Positions 35,360 to 48,062 of a stretch of DNA of 64,000 nt are shown piece by piece. Below the pieces are notes generated by a model, which worked only from the letters and a program-made list of their open reading frames with translations, did no database searches and was not told the DNA's origin. Every line of letters begins with the position of its first letter. The stretch's first letter is position 1. The position numbers and the translations under genes were made by a program. Location: positions 19,145,001-19,209,000 of the forward strand of contig JAWHQI010000016.1 in assembly GCA_033032865.1 (NCBI GenBank). Direction: 5' to 3'. This DNA is from Dactylorhiza incarnata (Eukaryota > Streptophyta > Magnoliopsida > Asparagales > Orchidaceae).

Positions 35360-36765
35360 GGCTCCTATCTATGAAGTTTGAGACGAACAAAAAATTACCA
35401 TTTTCTCCCTCGATGGGAAGAAAAATTTTGTTGAGTGGGTCCATTCGATGCCAAGTACTCCAGACTAAGGGTCACCTTCATCATTTAACTCGTGAACCCC
35501 CCCAGTTGAGCTTACCGAGCAATGGATCTAGGATGACGGTCGCACTTAGTCCTGGATTCTGAACTCCAGGGATAGTGAGCCATATCCAATGGCTATCCAC
35601 CACGAAACTGCTAAGTCTGTGTGGAATGAATTGAACTCCTACTATGGGAAGGATAATTTTCAACACCTGTTTGATCTTTTTTGGGACCTCCAAACTATTG
35701 GAACCAATTTGGATGGTGACCTGACGTCCTTCGTGGCGCAATATAAGACTCTTATTGAGGATCAAAGCCTCAGAGCCTGGATTAGCTACCCAAAGTGCTC
35801 AGAAGGAAGTTCGTGGCACAATAACAACCTCATTTTTACAGTGTTTGTGCCATCATCTTATCCTCTCCAACAATTCCCTCTTTATCCGATGTTTGTTCCA
35901 TGGTTATGAAGTTGACTCCACCCATCGATGCCTCCATAACTCTTCCTGCCCTACTCCAACATTTTACTAAAATTCACCCCTCTAATTATAGGGTAAGTGT
36001 GGAGGTCGCAGTGAGTCTCGAGGTGGTGGGTGTGATGGACGAAATCATCCCAAGAGGCAAAACATTCGCGTGTATACCCATTGTGTTCGGGCAAACCATA
36101 TTGAAGCAACTTGTTACAGAAAACATGGGTTACCGCAGCAGCTGACAAACCCACCTCACTATGCCTCTCTTGCTGTGGACGCTCTCAGCATGTCCTGCTT
36201 AAACATTGATACCTTGAGGGAGGACCTCCAACATCTCCGGGGGTTGGTTACTCGTACTTTTGGGTCCATTGCCTCTACTTCCAATGAAGGTATATTGTGT
36301 TTTTTCTATAGCTCCTCTTGGATAATGGACTCTGGGACCACCAATCATATTACTCCACAAAAACCTTCTCGGTACACGAACATTATTAATACCAAGTTTA
36401 TCACTATTGCCGATAGAGAAACCACTCCGGTTAGTAGATCTGGAGATGTTTCTCTTACACCCTCTATTTTTCTACGATTTGTACTTCATGTTCTTCTATA
36501 TAGCCTACCCCACTATGGTGGGATAAAGGCTTGAGTGTTGTTGTTGTACTTCATGTTCTTGGCTAACAATTCAATCTTCTCTCTGTTAGTAGACTTACCC
36601 ATGATCATGACTGCTCCATTGTGTTTTCCTCCTCTTTTTTTGGTGAAGGATCGACGAACACGGAGAACATTGGTAGAGGACGACTGTCAAATGGGCTCTA
36701 CATTCTGGACCTACCCACCTCAGTTTCTGTTGATTGACATCGATGCCTTGCCCATGCTCCTCTTC
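35360..36765 (+). pseudogene. Copia gag-protease fragment
   Basis: Plus-strand pieces in shifting frames read as copia gag: FSLDGKKNFVEWVHSM near 35400, then TAKSVWNELNSYYG and FDLFWDLQTIG (UBN2-type gag, 35600-35760). A degenerate zinc knuckle follows near 36070 (YTHCVRANHIEATCY, first Cys replaced by Tyr), then the protease motif WIMDSGTTNHIT near 36320. Last comes a GAG-pre-integrase-like end (VKDRRTRRT near 36640). Stops and frameshifts throughout. Interrupted at 36496 by a SINE tail. It has no LTRs; the right limit against the gypsy sequence is approximate. Confidence 0.75.
36496..36545 (+). mobile_element. Severely 5'-truncated SINE tail, copy 1
   Basis: The insert is 50 bp, containing CTATGGTGGGATAAAGGCTT and ending GTTGTTGTT. 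It is flanked by a perfect 15-bp duplication, GTACTTCATGTTCTT (36481-36495 and 36546-36560), within the copia fragment. GGGATAAAGGCTTtG-type ends with a TTG-repeat tail are characteristic of plant tRNA-derived SINEs. The same tail occurs at 45407. Confidence 0.85.
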
Positions 36766-36799
36766 CAATACTACAAAAGGTCCTTCCTGATTTTACTTT

Positions 36800-38590
36800 C
36801 TCTAAATTTACTTACGAATCCTGTATATACCGACTTCACCGAGGATGGCATCGAAAGGCAGGAAATTTCTATCCCGCTTTGTTGGGTTGTGTTTGTGGAC
36901 GGTGCCTCGGGGAAAAACTCCATTGGTGCATGAGTCATCCTAATCAGTCCTAGTGACGTCAGAATCAAGCAGGCAGTCAGGTTTCACTTTCCTACCACCA
37001 ACAATCAAGCAGAATATGAAGCGCTAATGGCCGGTTTGGGCTTGATGCAGGAACTCAACATTGAAGACATCGAAGTGCGGACGGATTCCCTGGTAATGGT
37101 GTCACAAATAAACGGGATCTTTGAGACCAGAGAACCCCTTCTTTAGAGATATCAGGCCCTTGCAAAGCAGTGGATAGGACGTTTCCGTACCTTCAACATT
37201 CAACATATACCATGAGAAGAAAACACCAAGGCTGACGAGTTGGCAAAATACGGCCTCCCCATTGAAGGAACCCTCACAGAGTTGTTTTTCACCCAACAAT
37301 CTAGGAATCAGATGTCATGGAGATCGATCATCGTCCATTCTGGATGGATTTTCATTCATTACCTCACAAGAGGAGAAATTCACCTCTCAGTGACTGACAA
37401 AAGGAGGTTCCGGCTCAAGGTCGCACACTACTCCTTCCTCTCCGTGGTTCTCTACCGGAGGACTTTCCTTTCACCTCTGGCGAGCTGCTTACCAGAAGAG
37501 GAAATTCCCAATGTCCAGCAGGAAGTCCATTCAGGAGAATGCGGTAGCCATTCAGGTGTCAGGACCCTCGAGAAAAGGATTCTCCAGCAAGGCTATTTCT
37601 AGCCAATTGCCAGAAAAAATTGTGGTGACTACGCAAAGAAGTGTTTCAAGGGTCAGAAGTTCGCACCTCTTCGGGCCCAACCAGCACAGCAGTTGCGATC
37701 CATCTCTGCCCCTGGCCGTATGCTGTCTGGGGGATGGATCTCGTCGGCCCTTTCCCCATGGCGAGCAGGCAACGACGCTTCATCTTTGTGATGATATATT
37801 ACTTCGGCAAATGGATAGAATCCAAGGCTTTGGCCAAAACCATGACCTATGGCGTCAAAAATTTCATATGGGGGGAGATCGTGTGTCGGTACATGATCCC
37901 CATGACCATCATCATGGATCCTCATAATCCAATTCTGATTTGTTGTGTTTTTGTGAACAAGTTGGCATAGAGCTCTGCTTCGCGCCAGTTGATCACCCAC
38001 GGAGCAATGAGCAGATGGAAGCAGCCAACATAGAAATATTGAATCTGCTAAAGAAGAAGGTGGAGAACACTCGTGGTAACTGGGCGGAGCAATTGCCTGT
38101 AGTGCTATGAACATTGAGGACCACTCCCTCTTCCGCCACCACCGGGGAAACCCCATTCAAACTGTCACACGATTTCGAAGCTCTCATCCCGGTGGAGTTC
38201 GATGTCATGAGCCTGATGGTCCTCCTCTCCAAGCAGAACGATGAAAGTTGGATGGAGAACAACGATGAGGAAATGAGGTGCAACATCGACCTCATCGAGG
38301 AAGTAAGGGATCAGTCTGTCATCAGGCAGGAAGAGATCAAAAGAAAAATGACCAGACATTTCGACAAACACATCATGGTGAAGCAGTTCACCGTGAGAGA
38401 TCTCGTCATGAAAAAGGTTGATGCAGCAGGTAAGGCAGCTTCAGTGGGGAAGCTCAACCCGAATTGGGCAAGACCTTTCATCATCAAAGAAGTGCTCCAG
38501 AGCGGTGCCTATCGCTTATAGTCTTACGAGGGAGAAGAAATCTCCAACACTTGGAGCGGCGACGACTTAAAATGTTACTACTCTTAGGTC
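36800..38590 (+). pseudogene. pol: Tat-type Ty3/gypsy RNase H-integrase remnant
   Basis: Plus strand. First a RVT_3-type RNase H: LCWVVFVDGASGKNSIGA near 36880, TTNNQAEYEALMAGL near 36990, VRTDSLVMVSQI near 37075. Next the integrase zinc-binding HHCC region (EVHSGECGSHSGVRTL near 37530), the integrase core (WGMDLVGPFPMASRQRRFIF near 37730, first catalytic Asp in MDL) and a C-terminal piece (38114-38521) with LNPNWARPFII. Several stops and frameshifts break it. The RVT_3-type RNase H is typical of Tat/Athila lineages. Gag, protease and reverse transcriptase are missing on the left. Confidence 0.8.
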
Positions 38591-39890
38591 AAAATATCCC
38601 TCTGTCTTTCAGTATTTTTATCTAAACAATGAATATGCTTTCATGACTGCTTCCAGGATACTAACACTTTTATTGTGTTGTGAGGTCTTTCAAATTGTCT
38701 CGGAGCATCAAACAATAACTCGGACCTTAAGTTATGGCTTATCTAGTCCCCCTTGACCCGTGACGTTCGTCCTGTCAAGCGAAGGACTCTTATCCTCGCC
38801 CTTTTTCACTCCCTTTGGGCAATCCCGGAACTTGCTTGAACCCCCTCCATTCGCGATATCCGGATCTGATGGCTTGCGGAGGTCTTCAAGTCTCCGACCC
38901 TCTCTGCCGGTAAGTGTTGCAACCTCTTATCACTCCCATAATCCCACTACAATTTCCCTCGTTGGAGTTTTTCACGACTAGCATATGTGGTAGGCCTTGT
39001 AGATCTGAGCGAACATGACAGCTGGCCATGCATCAACAAAGGTGCCAGTATCGTCCTCATTACGCCTTTCTATGGACAAGCTCCGTATAATGGATGCCTC
39101 ATCCCCCTCGAGCGTATCCTGATGTTTCTTGCGGAGGAGAGCTCCACAGATGCCATATGCCCAACTGGTGACCCACACCTTTGGCGGTAGACGCATTTGG
39201 TTGAGCGGTGGATGCCATTGTCCCTACGAGACGTTTTGTTTTGGAGGAGCACTCTGTCTTCGGACACTCATAACCCCACTAGACGTTCCAGGCGGAGGAA
39301 AGCTGTACATGCTCTTATATCTGTTTGACAGCGCAATACTCCAAATCCCGTTCTATGGATTGAACAATCAGTGGTTACGTTATTGGTAACCTCACCAAGC
39401 TGACATTTTATCTAGGAATTCTCGGGTTAAGTAATATCATGCATTGTACGGGTACCTGCACGGAGGCTGCACGGAGCGCTATGCCTCAGGATTCATGTTA
39501 TGGAACGACGGTGATATTCCATGATATGTGGACACTCGTACGGAGGCCGCATAGGGCGTAAAACGTTCTTGTCCCACAATTCACATAGCATTAATGATCG
39601 TATAGTACGAATACGCATAAGGCGGTTGCTCAAAATAAGATGTGATTTCGATATTCAGGCAGTGCGGTTTCCCCTGCTGTGGGCTCACACCATTCATTCA
39701 TAAGTTAAATGATTTGCGCGGCTTCAACAATAAAGGTACGGGATAAGTTATATGTATAAATTGCACGCATAATTTACAAATATCCGCAGGTGCATGCAGG
39801 AAGACCGCAACATAATTCGTATTGTCATTACTTGTTAGCAAAAGTACAATATGAGGGAACCCCTGTTACAAAAAACATCCGCACAATCAC
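38591..39890. other. Non-coding 3' part of the Tat-type element
   Basis: This lies between the integrase end and the antisense ORF. It contains short diverged repeats around GCACGGAGG(C/T)TGCAC (about 39455-39560). No coding feature can be supported. Confidence 0.4.
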
Positions 39891-42718
39891 CCCAAAAAAT
39901 GGAAGGTTACATTCAATCTTCGCCTTCGGACTCAGACGTGACATCCTTGCCCTTTTCGGTCCTCTTCTTCTTCAAGCGAGACTCTGCAGAGGGGCTGTAT
40001 CCTTTTGAGTTAGTTTCCGACTGCGCGGATTAGTGAGCTTTCGCCTTAATGTCGGCAACCTCTTCGGCGGAGTCCGCGTCCTCTACGGAAGCCTCATCCT
40101 CTGAGTCAGGGACGCCAATATCCCCGTACTCTTCCTACAGGGTCTTGTAGTCTATGTCCGTGAACACTTCTTTGAGCGCTCCTCGCTGCCCCCTCAGAAG
40201 CCTAAGGGCAACCTCCACAGATCGCTTAGATAGTCGGAGAATTGCCCTTTCGAATTTCGGATTCTCCGCGGTTAAGCTCACCTGATAAACAACAAACAGA
40301 TTAGTAACCGCACGAAGGTCTGTGCGACCATTTCAATCAAAAGAACTTTTGTATTACCCTTAGTTCCTATCGCAGGCGAACATTCTCAGCCAAAGCATCG
40401 GCAAGGGCGCGTAGAGCGGTGCAGTTTTCTGCGAGATATCGCCGTGACAGTTTTCCGCAAGCGCCCTCAGATTCGCCGTGACAGTCTTCTGCGAGATATC
40501 GCCCATGCGTACTCTCCTCATCTCGGTCGATGACCGCGGAGGAAACCGCAAGGGCATGCGGCAGAGCCTGCTCAGACTCCCTCTAAGAAGGTAGGGGGTG
40601 CTGAGAGTGACCGACTCGGCGTCCCGCAGTATTAGCGGACCGCCTCTAAGGTCGGGCAGGCCCCTAAGGCCCGGGGAAGGACCCCCTCCGCCAACATCCA
40701 TAGTCGCTCGCGAGGCCCGGTGCCTCTGCCTTGAAGAACTCGCACCGCTCTGGGCGAACTTGGTTTCCTTTCTCATGACCTGGGCTCGCCGTTTCTCCGT
40801 TGTGGTCAGGACTTCTCCCGGAGGTTCATACGGCTTCAAATCCGTCACCCTCGTAACGACTGTAAAAGGAAAAATCATCAACATCCGCAGGTACGTGCGG
40901 TCACATATATTTCTAATCACTCATGCTTACAGTCATTTGTAGGTAGATCATTGACCTCCCGCATGCGACATACATAATAATCAACATCCAGCGGCGCGTT
41001 CACGAGAAACTCCACTGTCCGCTCCCCTGGCACCGACAGTTCGGGCGGACGGAACGTATTCTCGTCCCGGGAATTAGGAGCAGTATGGAGCCCGCCAAAA
41101 TCACCTTTGAATACTACGAACCACAGCTGCCAACCATGGACCTTGTTCGCAAGGTTGAGGACTCAGAACTTCTCTGAGTCGAAGTACATCTGGCCAAATT
41201 TGTCTGTGCGCACGCGGAACGTGCACCAAAACACCTCCATGCTGAAGCAGACACTTTAGGTCCGCAGGTAGACGATATATGACGTTATCGATGCAATGAT
41301 GTTCAGGGGAAGCGGCGTGGGCCCCACCCTGAAGAAGTTCAATGTCTCCACCATCTCCGGGAAGATGGGGAACGTCCAACCCACGTCAAAATACTTGAAG
41401 GGGACTACGAGTTCGTCTTCGAAGACAGTGGTTAACCGCTCGTCAGCTTTCGGAAGTCGCGCAGCTTATAACTCATCAATTCGGTGTCGCGACAGGAATG
41501 TGGAGATGTCCAAATCGGAGATCGACGAGCGAGCTGATTCATGACTCATGAAGGCAACCACGCAATCAGTCCTCCAGGTGCCCTCGCCTTGTACCCGCAC
41601 CATCCTATTCTAGTTTTTTCAAGATAAGCAGTAAATGAGGTAAGTTTTATAAGTTCATTTATTTTCATAAGACTGACCGAATGACAGGTGGGAGCGGATA
41701 TACCTGTGGTATCCGCCATAACCGTGTCCTCGATTCCCAAACCGGCGATGGACTTACCTTTGGATATTCGCTTGACCACCTTCCGCCTCTTTCCCCCGAC
41801 AAGTACATGTTTTCTTTTACTCTTCTTCTCTGCAGGCTCTTATGCGTGCAGCTCCTTGAGGTTCTACAACCCAAGTTGCACCTCAACCGCCTTTGCGGCC
41901 TCGGCCGACTTCACCACCTCAAGGTTCGACAGCTGTCCCTGCTTAGAAATCTCAATATTCACGTCCTCCTCTTCCTCTGTTTCCGATGCAGTCTGCTCAA
42001 ACACACGCGGTGTCATCCGCAGGGAAGATCTCGTTCGCGCCACCTCCAAGATCCTTCGCAGGATCCTCCTTCTCTCGCGGGTTCACCGGAGGAACCGTGT
42101 CACCTGTGGGGGTGCTCTCAACGGTCGGCTTGGGCAGTTTCACGGTGGTTTCCGCGCTTTCTCCTGGGACAGACGCGACCACCATCGACTCTGCCACCAG
42201 ATCGACCGCCTCCTCGGATAAATCTTTGGCCAACAGGATCCGCGGGGTCTCTTCCCGCTCGACGATCTTGGAAGGGGCATCTGCCCCATCACTAGCAGTC
42301 AGACTCGCCTTCTTGGCAAGCTTCTTCCTCTGAGGCTTCGACGTCCGCTTCTTCACGAGGAATCCGTTGGACGCTCCATTGATGTCTTCCTATTTTCGGG
42401 GGCGCCACTCCCCACCTCCTGGCCCGGGAGTACAATGTCCCCCGTGGGGTCGGTCAACAGGAGCTTGTCTATGTCGGAGATAGTACACCCCAAGTCCGAG
42501 CTTGCTTCCTTCTGCGCGGGAACCTGCGCGTTCGCCTTCAGAGCAGCGGGGACCTTGGCCGGGGTCGCGACATCCGGGAGCTTAGCGGGGGGACCGCCCT
42601 TTGAAGTTTTCTTCGTGGGCGCGGAGGCCTAACCCACACCCACCGAGGTCTTAGCCTTCAGAACCTCAGCTTTCTTCGTCATCAGCTCCTCCAAAAGCGC
42701 CTTGTTGCGACCAACCAT
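39890..42718 (-). pseudogene. Antisense ORF of the Tat-type element (gypsy-type transposon protein)
   Basis: On the minus strand the reading starts near 42718 with MVGRNKALLEELMTKKAEV. It passes through a Pro/Ala/Ser/Lys-rich region (42640-41990). Around 41430-41280 it enters a segment VVPFKYFDVGWTFPIF / ETLNFFRVGPTPLPLNII, which resembles the family annotated as putative gypsy type transposon protein. A Glu/Ser/Asp-rich tail continues to about 39900. An intron-like acceptor (TTTATCAG before GTGAGC) is visible near 40280. Stops and frameshifts are present. Antisense extra genes downstream of pol are known from Grande/Tat elements; this fits that design. Plus-strand ORFs at 41681-42333 are shadows. 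Confidence 0.65.
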
Positions 42719-42872
42719 TGTTTCAAAAATGAGTTCGCAACAACGAAGGGAGAACAATTCAGAATGGACCCGACAGGCCCAGCTTCGGGCTATTTATAGA
42801 TTCCAGCAGCGCAAGAATCGAGTCGCAGTCTTCGCGGTTACCAATCTACTTTTTTGAAGTCCGCGCAGACTT

Positions 42873-42890
42873 AAAAAAGTGCGGGGATTA
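42873..42890 (+). other. Polypurine tract of the Tat-type element
   Basis: AAAAAAGTGCGGGGATTA lies directly before the LTR start TGTTAACC. Confidence 0.6.
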
Positions 42891-43620
42891 TGTTAACCCG
42901 AAATTCTGTGACCGCAGTCAGAGCCAGTCCAGTGCAGAGCCAGGGTAAGCTTTGAACATCCAGCAATATGGGAGGTTACCCTCCTGGTAGTCATACCATC
43001 CCAGTCTCGGGGGAGAGTGGTTACGCATTGAATAACCGCGCACCCCTTCAGCCAGTCCTCAGCAACAGCCAGTCCAGAGGGGTTTGGGTGAATACCTCAG
43101 GATTCCGCCCGAGTTCCCCTCTCTCTTTAGCTAGCAAAGGCTTGTGTGGTTACAGTATGTTGTAACCGCACGACCTCCTCTTCTCTCCCACCTACCCGAC
43201 TTCTCATGTACCCCGGATAGTTGACATTTATTGCAGCATTAATTGCTCTCAGCCGTCTAGACAGCCGACCCTCTTGTATAAATAGGGGGGTCAGAGGTGC
43301 TTAGAAGGGACACGGAACTTGAGACAGAATCTGCCCTGTAGCAGGTGCGGTTACAAGTTTTGAGTCATCGGGTGCCTTCGATTTTTTGTGCCTTTTCGTG
43401 CTTTGTAATAACTTGTAATAACCCCTCTCGTGGAATTAACATTGTCTGCAGCAAGTGGTATTCACCGCTGCGGGCATATCTGGTGTTCGCCGCTACTAGC
43501 GACAAGCTCTTTTCTGTGCTCTATTCGCCCGACCCTCAAGGGTTAATAACCGATTTCTTGCAGTTCCTGATTCCCCTATTTCCCTCTTTGACCCGTCGCT
43601 GAGTGTAGAAGTTGGTGACA
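42891..43620 (+). repeat. LTR of the Tat-type gypsy element
   Basis: The LTR is 730 bp from TGTTAACCCG to TTGGTGACA. TATA box TGTATAAATAGG at 43275-43286. Upstream there are repeated ACCGCA / TAACCGCAC motifs (42911, 43025-43035, 43160-43175), with another (GCGGTTAC) just downstream near 43348. The bases after the LTR (ATTTTGGCATCAACAC, 43621-43636) resemble a gypsy primer-binding site. I cannot show a partner LTR. Confidence 0.7.
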
Positions 43621-43879
43621 ATTTTGGCATCAACACTTAGAATTGTTGATTCGGAGGGTCCTATGATGGGATTTATATATGAGCGGATGGATAGAGAAAA
43701 GGAAAGGATTCAAATTAATTTTGATAAAATTAAGAAAAAATTAGTAATTTAATTGTTGTAAATTCAAGTGTTAAATTTGTTTTGATTCATGTGCTAACAC
43801 GCATTGGTTATTGTGTGTTATATGCTAATATTGTAGATATGTGCAATATAGGCCATCATTGATGAGAGATGGGCAAGCT

Positions 43880-44650
43880 AATTTCATAGGTCATTGCATG
43901 CAACTACTTATTATTTGAACCCTCATTCAGGGCAGGCGCGGAAGTAAAATTTGGGTTCTACAACTGTCTCTAAGGAATGATTCCAAACGAAGATGAGAGA
44001 ACAAAGATAGATATTCAGATGGATGATTTCAAACAAGCAAGAGGCTTATTTGGGTTTGAATCTGCAAAGACAACTAGATACAAAAGAGCTTCAGGTTATA
44101 TATTTTTGGTTTATTAATAATTAAGCCTGTTATTATCATATTAAACATTTAAAATATTGTAATTTACAACTGATTGGTGGGATTTCGACACAAAGTTAAC
44201 TGCCCGGAATTGAAAATATTTGCAATTCGGGTTCTAAGTTTGACATGTAGCTCTTCTGGATGTGAACACAACTAGAGTGCATTTGAGATGGTGAGATCAA
44301 TTGCACTAAAATATCCTCGCATGTAAGTTGTAACATTGATTTATGTATGAATGTTCTTATTATTATTTTTTGTCATAATAATTAATCGGTGCATTCAAAA
44401 AGAAGAAATCTCTTACATCAAAAGAAAATGAATGATCTAGTTTTTGTGATTTACAATATGAAATTAATGGAACGACAAGATATGAGGGATATGCAATTGA
44501 AGGAAATGTTTTTAATTTTGAGAATATCCCTTATGATGATGAATGGATCATACAGAGTGAAGATTCAGTTCTTCCTTGTAAGAGAAACTAGTTGGGGATT
44601 CTTCGAAATAGAGGTATACACACGAAACTTATAGTAATGATAGCGTTAAA
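43880..44650 (+). pseudogene. hAT transposase C-terminal relic
   Basis: Plus-strand pieces match the hAT family C-terminus: DDFKQARGLFGFESAKTTRY near 44020, WWDF near 44180, then the dimerisation-region stretch KRRNLLHQKKMNDLVFVIYN (44395-44460) continuing MKLMERQ. The CERNWS-equivalent region (44230-44300) is scrambled by frameshifts. No BED finger or terminal inverted repeats were found. The transposase is non-functional. Confidence 0.7.
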
Positions 44651-45390
44651 AGGAATGTTGAAGAATCCGCTACGAAAGTAAATGAAAAATGTAAGTTTCA
44701 TATTGAATAATTTGATAATGCAAAATTTCTTAACTACATTATACATAAGGCACAGTGACCTCGATGCTATCGAGTATATTAGTGAGGATGAGTGAGATGA
44801 TGATGAGAATGCAAGTTGTGATGATGAGGAAAATGCGAACTTAATGATGAAGATATGACCGATGTACCTGCTAAGGATTTGTACCGATGGTTTATGTTTG
44901 ATCTTCTGGTTGTCGAACAAAAATATTATTTGATATCTTATAATGACGTGTACTTTTTATTTGCTAATGTAGAATTTAAAGTTATAACCATGCTATTTTT
45001 TAGTTCACTTTATTTGCTTTCTTTTGAAGTTTGATATAATTATTCAACAATTGATTAGTTTATAGTCTTTTGTGTTGATTGTTTGTGTAATTGGATAATA
45101 CCAAATTCAATTTTATATTTTAAGTCTTACTTACGAATGTAGTAGGATCTTACGATCCTCGATCCGATCTGATCCAACCCGCAAAACGATCCAACCCGCA
45201 AAACGATCCAACCTAGGATCTCGATCTTGACAACCTTAGCCGTCACTGCCAACACAAAAGTAATTACGTCACGTCTCTTCTCCATCCATTTGTTTGAGGC
45301 TTCCATGATCGGAAAAAAGTGATCGAAGGTAACAGTCTCTTTCTCCCTGGGTTTTAAGATTCGTTGTAATTTCTTGTCATATGTTTATAT
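44651..45390. other. Unassigned
   Basis: AT-rich, with a short tandem repeat of AACCCGCAAAACGATCC near 45175-45215. Nothing coding can be supported. Confidence 0.4.
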
Positions 45391-45406
45391 GTTTATGTGT
45401 ATGTTG

Positions 45407-45451
45407 CCGACCCTACTATGGTGGAATAAAGGCTTGAGTGTTGTTGTGTGT
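45407..45451 (+). mobile_element. Severely 5'-truncated SINE tail, copy 2
   Basis: The insert is 45 bp, containing CTACTATGGTGGAATAAAGG and CTTGAGTGTTGTTGTG. It is flanked by a perfect 16-bp duplication, GTTTATGTGTATGTTG (45391-45406 and 45452-45467). Same 3' tail as at 36496. Confidence 0.8.
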
Positions 45452-45467
45452 GTTTATGTGTATGTTG

Positions 45468-48057
45468 TGTTTATGGAAATCAACTCCTCTAATTAGAGGG
45501 CTTGGGTAGCCACGATTCATTGCGAACCACCGGGGCATGGGATTGCGACCCCGAAATGCTTGCATTAGAAGTCTGAGTGTGATTCTGAGATATGCATTGT
45601 GTGAAACCTAATCGTTGTCGTCGGCCCGAATCAGTGGTATTTGATTAGTTGTGCTAACAAATAATTATTCGTATTGCTCGTCGTTGCATTCTTTTGGGGA
45701 ATGATATCGGGTGAACTCTCGTTGTCGTAAGGACCCACCAAAAGGTTTAGGGCTTTGAGGGGTTTCAACGATTTGAGATGCTCCTTGTTGAGGAATGCGA
45801 ATATGATGATTTAGGTGGATGTCAATTATGCTGCCCTTAGTGATTTCATTATAAGAATAGAACCAAGATGGTGAAATGGAATACCACGGTTGATCTATGT
45901 GGTTTTGGTGTTTATAAGCTATAGATCCGATATCAGGTTGATAGTGAATGCTTATGATGATTGTTGGAGACAAATCCGATTTGCCGTAGGATTTCCATGA
46001 AATAGCATGTGATCCCATTGTGAGTGAATGTGGATTGATGAATGTGATAGATGAGTCCGCTAAGGAATTGACCCATAGTGGATGTCGGTGATGCTAGTAA
46101 GCGTGAAAAGTTTGATAGATCCCATGCAATGAGTACTAGCCTTGGAATTATAAAGGTTGTATATTATCCATTTAATGAGTTATACCCTCTATATTGGTAT
46201 GGGGAGGTGATGATAGTTGATAGAAACTGTGACCTTGGGATCATGAGGAATAACCCCGAAGTGGATTGAATCTCCTTGGGGATAAGAAATGTGATGTGAT
46301 CTGGTGGTGTGCTTGATGTTGTATTTAGGGATTTCGTTAGAGGTGCGAATGTGGCCGTAGATATGATACCCGTTTTTCGTGATAGTTTGCGATGTTGAGT
46401 TTTGGGTATGTGGTGCGCGCGAAATCCCTAGTGTTCTGATGTGATCGTTGTGCGATTATTTGCCCTCTTGATTAAACTCTTTGGAGAGGGCTTTGAGATA
46501 GGGTCTTCATATAATGCCGCCGTAAAATCGGTCGGGGTTTTTATATGATGCCTTTCATTACATGTTTAGGCTCTTTAGAGGGGGCTTTGAGTAAAGGTCT
46601 TCATATAATGCCGTCTTAGAATCGGCCAGGGTCTTTATATGATGCTACTCACTATCTTTGGAAAGCGTATCGGCTTTGGGTCTTTATGTATAATTCCGCC
46701 GAAAGGGCTAGGGTCTTTATGCATACTGCCGACGTACTTGATTTGAATAATTATAAAAAGAGGGGTATCAGTTGTTGGGATGATATGTGGATATATGCCG
46801 TCATACCCGTTCTTTATTATGAAATGTTGATACACGCAAGTCGATTTCTTGTGTCTTATGTGATTTTACTTTGGTATGCTAGATTCATACTTTTGGACAG
46901 GGTGCGTGGGTGATACACGGTTGCTTGCTATGATTATAGTAGCTTAGGACATTGCAGTCCGCTACTAGGAGTAAAGTGCATGAATAAGACATCATTCTTT
47001 AGCTCGTGTGTGCATAGTAGGCTCTTTACTTATTGCTCAACATAGAGACATGTTTGATGTTCGTGACACCTCACCTTGTTGATTGTTTTCGCTTTATTAT
47101 ATATTGTGATGTGCTGATCTGCAAGGATTTGTACTCCCCGTGATCTGCTAGGATGCCCCGGGGGAGAGAGACTGTTACACAGTTTTAGGTTAGCTCCATT
47201 TAACCCTCAATTTTTGCTTATTTGTGTTTGGTTGCAGATGCTTGCGCGTGCTGGCAACACTCAGTATCATATATATTTCTAGCATAATTAGTTATCAAAA
47301 TTTCTCTAAACCATGCTACTTTAAGACAAAATTTACATAATTTTGGCTTTTAATGCAAGACCAAGGTAATAGCAAGTAATCAAGCTATCTTCGTAGTTTT
47401 TACAAACAAATCCAGCAAAACTAACCATAGGAAAGAAAGCATGTGCTTCACATTGGGCATGAAAGATTCAGATTTTAGAAAAGAAAATGCAACAGCCACA
47501 TATCACGAGCAACGCACAGACATCAACAATCTTTGACAACGGAAAGGATAGGTCGTCGGTCAAGGAAAGGGGTGGCCGACCATTAAAGAAGAAGATAATT
47601 GCAAGAGCACGTGCTCTGTGCGGTTGGGAGAAATAGAGAAGGGACTCGACTCTATAAATATCGGAGGAGAAGAAGAGGAAAGGGCATCGAGAACATCAGA
47701 GACGAGAAATTTAGAGCTCGTAAGAAGTGAGGAGTCCAAACCTGAGGGAGACTCGCAATTCTTCATCGTCCATCTTCATCTCCCTCATCGCCAACTCTCG
47801 AACGCTAGCCATTTCCCCTGCATCAATCGCGAACGACAACCTGAGCGGTTCTAGTCGAGGAAGGAGAGTTGCTCACTTCAGATAGCCGCATAGGGGAAAT
47901 ATCAAAATTATAGTTTATTTTCAATTAATGTTTAATCTTCATATATTTTTTATTGGTATTATTATTATGAAGAACTAAAGTTTATTTCGCTTGGGTTATG
48001 GTGTAGCCAAAGTTCTTGATATTTTAAATAATTTCTATTTCAGGTGAACATAATTTG
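45468..48057. other. Unassigned intronic repeat sequence
   Basis: This stretch contains a diverged short tandem array (about 46490-46740) of GGGTCTTTATATGATGCC-like units alternating with GCCGTC(T/A)TAGAATCGG. There is a TATA-like CTCTATAAATATCGG near 47650 followed by a leader-like CT-rich stretch (47755-47860). It may include LTR fragments, but I could not find paired ends or a target duplication. Confidence 0.4.
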
Positions 48058-48062
48058 TTGTG

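Noticed and set aside
41681..42333. Plus-strand ORFs of 115-204 codons
   Set aside because: Shadows of the Ser/Pro-rich antisense ORF of the Tat-type element.
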